Source of the DNA: Gnetum montanum
Taxonomy: Eukaryota; Streptophyta; Gnetopsida; Gnetales; Gnetaceae
Direction: 5' to 3'
Assembly (NCBI GenBank): GCA_015680685.1
Contig: MNCI01033329.1
Span: 264,380 to 319,962 of the forward strand
DNA: 55,583 bases
A model generated the notes under the pieces. That model was not told the DNA's origin, made no database searches, and saw only the letters and a list, made by a program, of their open reading frames with translations. Both the position numbers and the translations under genes were made by a program. Of the stretch, positions 47,691 through 55,583 are shown piece by piece (the first letter of the stretch is position 1; every line of letters starts with the position of its first letter).

Positions 47691-48650
47691 ATAGAATTAG
47701 AGTCTCTACAAGATTCCCCTTTAGTAGTTGGAATGCATGTTTGCACTCCTTAGTCTAGGAAAATGGAGCATCTTTCTTTGTAAGCTCAACCAATGAATTT
47801 TTGATCAAATTCTCTATGAATCACTAGTAGTAGCTAGTGTGTCAAGGAATGATTAGACTTCTTTGACTATCTCTGGTTGATGTGTGATTCCTTGGATGAT
47901 CCTTATCTTTTCTGAGTCTAACTCAATCCTTGCCTGAGTAATTCTATGCCCTAGTACTATGCCTTCTTGGACCATTAGATGGTTTTTCCACCAATTGAGC
48001 CTAAGGTTTGTTTCAACACATCGTTTCAATACCTACTTAAGCTTATGTAGGGCTTGCTCAAAAATAGCCCAATAGGTAAAGAAGTCATTCATCAAGGCTT
48101 ATATCCCACTACCAATCTACTATTGAAAAATGCTAACGACCAAGAATTAAAATGTTGCAGGGGTATTGCACAGATTGAATGACATCTTATAATATGAGAA
48201 AGTCCCTTAGGGACTTCTGAACTTTTTTTTGGCCTAATCCTTTGGCAAGATTTAGCTTTGGTTATAGCCACTATAACCATCCAAGAAGCTATAATATCAA
48301 TTCCTTGAGATAGTTTTCAACACTTGGTCCACAAATGGTAATGGAAAATGATCTTTAAATGTTGTCATGTTCAACAACCTAAAGTTAATGTAGAGTTACC
48401 ACTTGCCATCTTTCTTTGGCATAATTATGAGTGGGCTAACCCACTTACTGTATATGATGGGATAGATGAACCCTACCTTGAGAAGTTATTCTATTTCCTC
48501 CTTGATAATCTGCTTTAACTTGGGGTTTATCCACCTCTATGGCTACCTTCTTGGCTTCATGGTTAGGTTGGTGTAGATACAATGCTATCATATTCTTGGA
48601 TCGATTCCTATTAGTTCAGGATATGACTAAGCAAAGGCTATTCGCCATTT
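47691..48650 (-). pseudogene. Ty3 reverse transcriptase remnant (element C)
   Basis: Same blocks as A and B. The catalytic box reads ALMNDFFTYW: the first Asp of the usual F/Y-M-D-D is Asn (aat, plus positions 48087-48089), a single transition. Several stops and frame changes. Confidence 0.85.
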
Positions 48651-48699
48651 TTTGATCACCTATAATAGCTTGTCTTTTTGTTCATAAGCAAGATTTGCA

Positions 48700-49500
48700 T
48701 TGTTGATAACCAAGTTTCCATTGTTTAAATATTCATACTCCATGCTAGTTGGTAGAGTTTTCAACTATAGGGGATCCTACTTGAAAATTATCAGGGGTTT
48801 CTAACTTTTCCCAACATGTGTCATCATCTTCATCATTAGAGAGTTGGTAATGAACTTGCTCAAGTTCATCCATGCCTTAGACATAAGCACATGTCATACT
48901 CTTAGTAGGTTCCATGCATAATATGCTACTATTAAAGTCAACTATCAGCCACTCAGTGCCCTCCTATTTTGTGGCTACTACATATAAGCACCTTTGGATA
49001 TTTGTTTCATGTGCACACTACTTGCATGCTTAAATGAATGTACTTTTAGTGGACCATATTTTCTACATGTAATTGTACTCATTATTTCTATACACGATGC
49101 ATGAAGCATGCTTCTTCTCTAAACATCCAAATTCATTTTCCTTGGAGATTTCCAAGGAGAGATCCCTTATGTCCATTCATGCATCAACCATGCTTAACCT
49201 AGCCCTTCCCATAATGATGGGAAAGTCACCTTTGCAATTTTCTACCTTGATCACTAGAAAATCAATAGGATGTGACCACCCAAAAACTATGATCATGATG
49301 TCCTCCACTAGTCCCAAAGGAATAGTGATTGACTGGTCTACCAATTCCAAATAGATGTTTTTCTTCTTAAGAAATGGTAGGTTCTAGGCCTTCTACATGT
49401 CATGGGAGATGAGATCAACACTAGAACTAGAATCAAGAAGAGCCTTTCATGGCTCATGTCTAGCAATGTTTAAGTAAAAAAGAGAACTTCCTAGATTAGT
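48700..49500 (-). pseudogene. Ty3 aspartic protease remnant (element C)
   Basis: On minus the motif reads ALLDSSSSVDLISHDM (about 49445-49395): the catalytic Asp is kept, while the following Leu-Gly is Ser-Ser. The plus-strand frame at 49073-49354 is the shadow of the downstream half, which aligns with B 37923-38177. Confidence 0.75.
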
Positions 49501-52012
49501 CTCTTCATGGAAAGGTTGCTAGCCTTGATCCAATCAAAAAAAGCATGAGTTAGCATCACAGTGCAAATTAAGGTAGCGTTTGGTTTGAAGGGTACTCAAA
49601 TGTATTTGAAACAAAGGATGAGGATGTTAGAGATACAAGGCAACCAACCACATTAGGTTGTGAGGGTTTTGGAGGAATTTTGGATTAAAAATGGGGTCAT
49701 TTCTTGGATCAATTATCCAAACCACTCAGCTAGAAGGTTGGTTGTGAATGTATAGCCCTCATATAATTTTGTTATTGTGGATATGAGGAAATTTCACCCT
49801 ACATAAATAGAGTAGGAGGTAAATAGGTTGAGGGCATAGGGATGTGTGTAGACAGATGCAAAGGATCGTATAGATAGGGGTGCTTTCCTTGAGTAGATGG
49901 TGAATGAGTTGAATGGTACTCTAGAGGGTAATAGTGATGCTAGAATGAGGCATGGCTTGTAGACCTTCATGGAAAAATAAGTTTTTGAACATAGTACTCG
50001 TATAGATCTAGTTTCCTGTAAGGGTATTGTTGTCTTGGCAATGGCATTTTCCATGACTATGGTTGATGCCACTATTGATATTGTTCATATGGTTGTGGTG
50101 GAGCTCCACTTGGGTAGTAAGCCTATTGTTGTTGGTGGAATTGCCTTTGATTGGCTTGAGGAAAAGGTAATCATCTAGATTCTTGCCTTTATGTTAGTCA
50201 AGGATTCAATGTGTATACCTTAGACTCTTGTAAGTGTGACACAACAAGGCAACATCCCTTAGGATGATCATATTGACAAATTTCAAAATCAACATCATCA
50301 TCAGAGTCTATCTCCACAACTTCTTCTACTACTGCAGCTTTGCCCTTACCTCTTTGGGAGGCACCTTCAACTTCTTTCTACCTCTTGTGGTTATGATCAC
50401 TATTTTGATCTTTGGATTCTCTAGCAATCTTCATAAAAATTTGGAATTTTTCATCCAAAGAGTTTCACAAATTATCAACCTTTGTCGAAATATCAGAAAT
50501 AGATTTTTGAATGGACAAGGCTTTCTTGTTCACCACTTCATTGAGTGGTAACTTCTCCTTGTCACAAAATCAAACCTCCCTTTTCCTTATGGAAGGGTCC
50601 CTATTATATTTTTATGCACTTTTCCTTTTTCACAACTTACCTTCTTCTTTTGCTACCTACTCTATCAACCTTTGTATCTAATGAGCTCTTAGTTTAAATA
50701 ATCTTTCTTAGGTATAAACCTCAAGAGTTCTTCTAGTTTCTACTCTAAGCCCATCTATGATATGGAATAGTTATTCCCTATGAGAATAACCATGACTAGG
50801 GCATTGATGTAAGAGAGAATAGTATCTGTCCATGGTGGCATCCAAGGGTTCATGTGTTCCATGTTTCCAACCTTGGGTTTGCCTTCTCAGATTGGACACT
50901 CTAGAGTATGTTTGATATTTGTTATTGAATAGTTCTAGCATGGTACTCCATCTATGAATAGATTCTAATTCCAAGGACTGGGACCAACTTTTAACTCCTT
51001 TGATGAGTTTCCTGGGGAATAGTTTGAGTTTCTACCAATTGTTTTTAATGTTTTGTAAGGTGTAAGCATCATGAAAGGATTGTAGATGATTTTGTAGATC
51101 ATAGTTATATCCCCCCTAAAATTTTGAAATATCATTCATGTTTAAGTGCTTGATCTAACTATCTTTCACATGCCTAGTTGGAATCTTGACTACCTCTGCA
51201 ATGTTAAGCATACTTCAAGTTGCCAACAAAGGCTCATCATCATCAGTATTTTGTTGTTGTCGATGATGTCCTCTATTACCCCTTTGATTATTATAGGCAT
51301 GGCAATTAGTATTGTTGCCTTGATGCTCACCTCCATCACGGTTGATTTTTCTATGACATCTTTTAGAATTAGAAGAGGAAGAAGAAGTAGATGCAAATGA
51401 AGAGGACAAAGAGGAAGGAGGACTACCACCACCATGGTGTCTACCAATTTTCCTTTAATTATCATGGCCATGTTCATCAATTTTCCTATCATTGTGATGC
51501 TTGTCTGACCCCTTGCCTAGACTTCCATCTTTTCCTAAAACTAAATTGTTGATTGTAAAGTGCAAATTCAGGGCCACATCCTCATCACTAGTAACAAAGG
51601 GTGGAGAATCTTCATGCTAAGAGCCCTCAAAGGAAGGGTCCTCGTTGTTGTCTTGGTTCAGCCAAAACAAGGTATTAGTGAACTATTTCCCATTTGCATC
51701 CTCATGATGCCTCTCTTGATGTTGATCTCACCTGCATTATGTTTCAATGAGACAGTAGTCCTGAGTGTCATAACCATTCACAACATATTCCTCTTAAAGA
51801 TCTAACTTCTTTAGAGTTTGAAGTAGCATCCCAAGCATAAACTAATCAAGTGGCAATACAATGTTGCCTTCCATATCATGCCATCACAATTGCTCATCCT
51901 GATGTAGGATGAAGGTGAAATCAAGCACATACTCATCTGGATGAGTATATATCCCTTTGTGCTTTTGTGGAACTTGCGACTTTGTATCATTTCACTTGTA
52001 AGAAGAAGACAT
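49501..52012 (-). pseudogene. gag and linker remnant (element C)
   Basis: The start is at 52012-52010 (MSSSYK). A His/Asn/Gly/Arg-rich low-complexity part lies at about 51410-51215. The gag core is readable at 50974-50771: MELESIHRWSTMLELFNNKY, SRVSNLRRQTQGWK, HEPLDATMDRYYSLL and a CPSHGYSHRE end, paralleling D. The remainder to 49501 is the cysteine segment and the linker, including PYGYY-like bases near 50000. Confidence 0.8.
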
Positions 52013-52138
52013 TTTGCAAAATAATTAAAATATTAGTGTGCTTTTGTAGTTATATTATTTGAGAATGATATCAATCTTGCGGTTCATCCAATGATATTAA
52101 TGATATCAACTAAACCTAGATAGTGAACATTTTAACAA

Positions 52139-52156
52139 ACCCCAATAATAGTGCCA
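52139..52156 (-). other. Primer binding site of C
   Basis: Plus accccaataatagtgcca aligns with the reverse of D's site (tccctggcaatggcgcca), one base inside the 5' LTR. Confidence 0.7.
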
Positions 52157-52157
52157 A

Positions 52158-52801
52158 TGATGAGTGGTTGAAGGTACCCCTACGCCCAACCATATGAATC
52201 ATGAACTGTTCATGATCCAATCAAATTCCATGGACTCTCTAGTTTTTGGTGCAATAGTCTTCTAGGAAGTAAACCTTGCCCTAATGATCATTTGTTGTCT
52301 TTCTAATTACACTTGTCAAATGCAAAGGTATGGTTAAGTGTAACCGAGGCATATGATTTTTGTCATTTTATGTTTTATGTTCTTTGGTGCATAAAGAAAG
52401 AAATAAAGTAATTGAATAACTAATTTAATTTAACTAACTAACTAATCTCTAACTAATCCTAACATAAGCATCTAGTTCCACTTTTTGTACACATCCTAAA
52501 CCCATGTATTCAATGCTGGGTTACCAAGCGCTATGCTACTAGGCATACCAAGCAATAAAACTGCTAGAATTACCAAGCAAATATGTGTTTACACTTGAAG
52601 TACCTGTACTTATGTATTTAATATATAGCTTATAAACACAATTGGGAGCTCGTATTTATAGTTTTTGCTCTTGGGATGCATCCATGGATCCTCATAGATG
52701 TCACAAAAAATATGTTAACATAGCCCTATTGAAAGGAAAACACCACATAAATGGGGCCCCATCAATAGGGGCCCAACCATGCAACACTTTGAAGCTCATC
52801 A
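52158..52801 (-). repeat. 5' LTR of element C
   Basis: Pairs with 30011-30894 (shared gttgaaggtacccct, gtcttctaggaagt, aactaactaactaatc and ctactaggcataccaagcaat). On minus it begins TGATGAGCTTCAAAG. About 230 bases are deleted relative to the 3' LTR. Confidence 0.9.
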
Positions 52802-52913
52802 AATGATAAATAAGAAACCTATAGTGTATAGTCTAGGGAATATGTAGTTCATTTTTCAAATGCTAATCGATGAGTTTAGTCATGGAAATTATGCTTGATC
52901 TTGAATCAAGAAT
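52802..52913. other. 112-bp flank between C and D, probably E interior
   Basis: It starts with aatga, the right target duplicate of C. By nesting logic it continues element E beyond 30010. It is too short and decayed to identify. Confidence 0.45.
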
Positions 52914-53142
52914 TGATAAGTGCATTTTCACTTTTTGTTTTACAAATTTTTATCATTTTCAATTTTTGAAATTTTTATATTTCTTCAAAATTTTCTAATT
53001 CTTAATACATTTTTCATTTATTTATATTTTTTTATTTTCTTATTTTTTTGCGTTTTGCACATATTTACTATATTTTTATTAATAATATTGTTATTCATGA
53101 TGTAAAAACTAACATTATGATGAGATGTGATTCGCACAAGCT

Positions 53143-53217
53143 GCGATATCACGCACACGATATCGCGGCTACCGCGATATCACATTGTCCCCTGCAATAT
53201 TGCGTACGCAATATCGT
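53143..53217 (+). promoter_or_regulatory. Array of five palindromes upstream of the D LTR TATA box
   Basis: Copies of a GC(G/A)ATAT(C/T)GC palindrome occur at 53143-53152, 53158-53167, 53174-53183, 53194-53203 and 53208-53217. Spacing is about 14-20 bases, and the last copy ends 16 bases before the TATA box. The layout resembles a protein-binding enhancer. Confidence 0.7.
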
Positions 53218-53233
53218 AGTCCATTGTCAAATC

Positions 53234-53240
53234 TATAAAT
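53234..53240 (+). promoter_or_regulatory. TATA box of the D LTR promoter
   Basis: tataaat in ctataaatcagagg, directly downstream of the palindrome array. B and C LTRs have TATAAATA-like sequences at the corresponding place on minus. Confidence 0.7.
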
Positions 53241-53499
53241 CAGAGGCGGCACTCCGCTTATTTCCCATCCTAGGCTTAAAGTAGGGAAACTTTGGTAGTT
53301 TGATCACTCCAGAGATAGAATATTTTCCATGTGCCCGCAGTAGGAGTCCCCAAGTGAACGGATCTTTATTCAAGCAGCTTTGTACCTGAATGCAAGTTGT
53401 GTACGGCAATAAATATGAGCTTTGTGGATAAACCTTGCAGTGCATGGAATAGGTTTTATTACTTGTTATTTCTTACATCTTATTTATTACCTACATTAG

Positions 53500-53684
53500 C
53501 GTGGCATGAGTACGACTTGATTACGAGCATTGACGAATGTGTATGGCTCATGAAGGAATCGGCTGCTCATCGTGATTAGATTCTCTCACCCTTATCTCCT
53601 AGAATGCGAAATGAGTACAACTTGATTACGAGCATCTACGGATGTGTATGGCTAGTCAAGGGATCGGCTACTCATTATGTTTAG
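53500..53684 (+). repeat. Direct duplication in the R/U5 part of the D LTR
   Basis: Two ~80-base units (from 53500 and 53605, offset 105) share atgagtac-acttgattacgagcat, gtgtatggct and atcggct-ctcat. They lie downstream of the TATA box, so both would be transcribed. Confidence 0.75.
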
Positions 53685-54097
53685 GCTAGTTAAGTGTCTC
53701 AGTACAACCACTTCAAGCACGTGCATTACCTGTGGTGATCCCAGTAACGATTAGCGTTTGGTAGCCATAGTTGCATAGTTCAAGGTGTGTTTGGTAAGTG
53801 GGAACAAATGCTGACACTAGTTAATTTAGACTTAGTCCTTAGATAGAGCTAGCTAGTTTCTCAACCCTTTACCCTTTAGCATAGGAGAAAAACCAAAAAA
53901 GACTATAAAATTCATATACCGCGGACTTGCTTAACCATACATCGTGACAACTACAAGTAAGTCTAGAAAGACAATGAATGATTAACCCCAAGTGTTCCAT
54001 GGAGCATGTTGGCATTTAGTCTATGGAGTTCAACCGAATTGCATGTGCTACACTCGTTTCATATGGTTGAGTGTAGGGGTACCTCGCCACTCATCAT

Positions 54098-54115
54098 TGG
54101 CGCCATTGCCAGGGA
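54098..54115 (+). other. Primer binding site of D (Asp-tRNA type)
   Basis: tggcgccattgccaggga differs at two positions from TGGCGCCGTTGCCGGGGA, the site known from Athila elements and complementary to the 3' end of an Asp tRNA. Confidence 0.85.
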
Positions 54116-54237
54116 CTAAGTGTTTGTGCACCATATAGAACATAAGGGATATCACTCACATCGTTGTGAGCCTTAACGAACCTTCGGGTTAATCAAAAGA
54201 AAAATTTATATAATGGTAAATTAGCACACCGATAAAA

Positions 54238-55583
54238 ATGCCTTCTTCTCATAAGAGCAACTCACCACCTAAGGACCATACACGAGACAGTCGGCAACAT
54301 AAAAAACATAACCAGAATCAGCCAAGTCCTAAACAATACAAGATAGTTTACACTCACCCTGATGAGTATATTCCAGAATTTACTTTTATCCTTCATTAAT
54401 ATGAACAGCTGCGATGGAGAGATTTGCAAGGTAACATCGTGTTACCCCCAGATCAATCAGTCTCTCGCATGCTTTTTTGTTCCTTGGCACAAATTGGCAT
54501 GCAAGAATTATTTGCTAAATATGTTGCAGAAGATTTTAACATGAGGGATTATTATCCCATAGATTCCCAATGTATGAGGGAATTGAGGTAGGAGATTCAA
54601 CATGCACTATTGAAGGGCAAGGTCCCACACGTCCTTAGCAAAATAGTAGATGAGGAACCCCTTATCATGGGTTCTTTAACAAATGATGTTCCCCCTCCTA
54701 ACGATGGTGAGAGGTTGGGTATCAGAACCTATGATCAACGATACATAACCATGGTTTTAATGCCCGTGAATGTCAATTGTTCACAGAAGGAACAACCACT
54801 TATGCTAAGGACGGGCACTTAGATCGTCACCACGATCGGGGCTGTAGCAGCTGAAGAGAAGGCAAGAAACATCGTCATGGTGATGGTTCCCCTTTCTCTT
54901 CTCCTTCTTCACATCACTCACCCTCTCCTTCCACATTTGGGTGCAGCCACCATGAACATAAAGGTGAGGATAAAGGTAAGAAGGACGAAAGACCTCGACG
55001 GGAAAGTCGGGAGAGAGGACAAGGGCAAGGACATAGGGAGAGTAGGGAACAACGTAGACATCACAGGCATCATGAAAGACACGATCATGACAAGCCCCTA
55101 CTCGCAACCCAAAGTATGCTTGACATAACGAAGGTAGTTAGGATTCCCACAAGGCATTTAAAAGATAGTTGGATCAAACAATTAGACATGAACAACATCC
55201 CACGATTTGAAGGGGGATATAATGCTAATCCGCAAAATCATTTACAAGCATTCCACAATGCCTATGCCTTGTAGAATATAGAAAATGAGTGGCAAAAACT
55301 TAAGTTGTTCCCAAGGACATTCACTAAAGAAGTAGAGAGATGGTAATGGTCTTTAGAACTAGAAACCATTAGGAGGTGGAGTACGATGCTAGAACTCTGC
55401 AATGAAAAATATCAAATGTACTCTAGAGTGTCCAATTTGCGTAAGCAGATCCAAGGATGGAAGCAAGGTATACATGAACCCTTGGATGCTACCATGGCCC
55501 ACTACCACACATTGTTATATTGTTGCCTAGGCCATGGGTACACTCAGCGGGATCAACTTTGCCACATCGTGGATGGACTAAGG
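54238..55583 (+). pseudogene. gag of element D (incomplete at the window edge)
   Basis: ATG at 54238 (MPSSHKSNSPPKDHTR), 122 bases after the primer site. The N-terminal domain reads HPDEYIPEFTFIL, then a TAA in place of CAA, then YEQLRWRDLQGNIVLPPD. Another TAG follows before KGKVPHVLSKIVDEEPL. After a stop at about 54822 a different frame carries a Ser/His/Arg/Lys-rich linker (RRHHRHHERHDHDK), then the gag core: DMNNIPRFEGGYN, LKLFPRTFTKEVERW, WSTMLELCNEKYQMYSRVS and HEPLDATMAHYH. It breaks off at the window end. Three or four nonsense codons and one frame change make it non-functional. It is the best template for reading A, B, C and E gag. Confidence 0.9.

Larger units (their letters stand above)
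30011..52801 (-). mobile_element. Ty3/Athila-like element C, complete but split by B
   Basis: The 5' LTR is at 52158-52801 and the 3' LTR at 30011-30894, both of one subfamily. Flanks are gatga (30006-30010) and aatga (52802-52806), a 5-bp target duplication differing by one transition. The interior on minus is primer site, gag, protease, RT, RNase H, integrase, a noncoding region, an accessory reading frame, then polypurine tract and LTR. Element B (32007-41888) sits inside the accessory frame. Without B, C is about 12.9 kb, in the size range of Athila elements. Confidence 0.88.
52914..54096 (+). repeat. 5' LTR of element D
   Basis: Starts tgataagtgcattttc and ends cactcatca, followed after one base by the primer site. 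It shares the central block (gcaggtttat-like, gaataaagatcc, actcctactgcgggcac in reverse) with the B and C LTRs, but its U3 is unique: a T-rich start, a palindrome array and a TATA box. Confidence 0.9.
52914..55583 (+). mobile_element. Ty3/Athila-like element D, younger, runs off the right edge
   Basis: 5' LTR, one-base spacer, well-preserved primer site and gag in order on plus. CpG is retained throughout (acgatatcgcgg, gtacgacttg, cgtcaccacgatcgg), unlike A, B, C and E, which suggests a more recent insertion. Gag still carries a few stops, so this copy is already dead. Confidence 0.9.

Noticed and set aside
52914-54096. The D LTR as the 3' LTR of element E
   Set aside because: It is followed by a primer site and gag start, so it is a 5' LTR. 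It also retains CpG, unlike the E LTR.
1-55583. CRISPR arrays, rRNA, tRNA genes, bacterial-type operons
   Set aside because: None seen; the repeats present are LTRs, tandem duplications or degenerate motifs, and the sequence is plant-like.

Overview
The window looks like intergenic chromatin from a large-genome seed plant, possibly a gymnosperm. It is AT-rich, almost entirely old transposable elements, full of transition-type decay (CAG/CAA/TGG codons turned into TAG/TAA, CpG scarce), and I see no intact host gene. The assignment to plants rests on Athila-type Ty3 retrotransposons with a TGGCGCC-type primer binding site, plant Copia LTR ends and an L1-like LINE. The species is not identifiable from this window.

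Layout. 1-5096: minus-strand Ty3/Athila-like element A, cut by the window edge and truncated at the start of gag. 5705-9444: a complete small LTR element F with matching LTRs, a 5-bp target duplication, an initiator-Met-like primer site and a PPT, but no pol. 10141-14780: degenerate repeats, a possible LTR end with primer site, and a ~500-bp tandem duplication containing a one-N assembly scar. 14781-20167: two Copia remnants, G on minus (RT end/RNase H, PPT, 3' LTR) and H on plus (PPT and LTR). 21289-21995: assembly gap. 22600-24531: the only stretch with non-TE character, with a CpG-rich block, a 74-bp tandem repeat and a ~116-codon minus-strand exon-like fragment.

From 24600 rightwards the window is a stack of nested insertions. 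A plus-strand LINE is broken by Ty3 element E (plus, LTR at 26257). E is broken by C (minus, 30011-52801, target duplication GATGA/AATGA). C is broken by B (minus, 32007-41888, target duplication CCAAT/CTAAT). To the right, a younger CpG-retaining relative D (plus) begins at 52914 with LTR, primer site and gag and runs off the window.

With B taken out, C carries a minus-strand reading frame of about 950 codons between pol and the 3' LTR, the position of the Athila env-like gene. It is absent from sister element B. Its middle part recalls the 'putative plant transposon protein' domain and its end looks coiled-coil. Together with the palindrome array in the D promoter, this is the most interesting content. 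All coding entries are pseudogenes unless stated.
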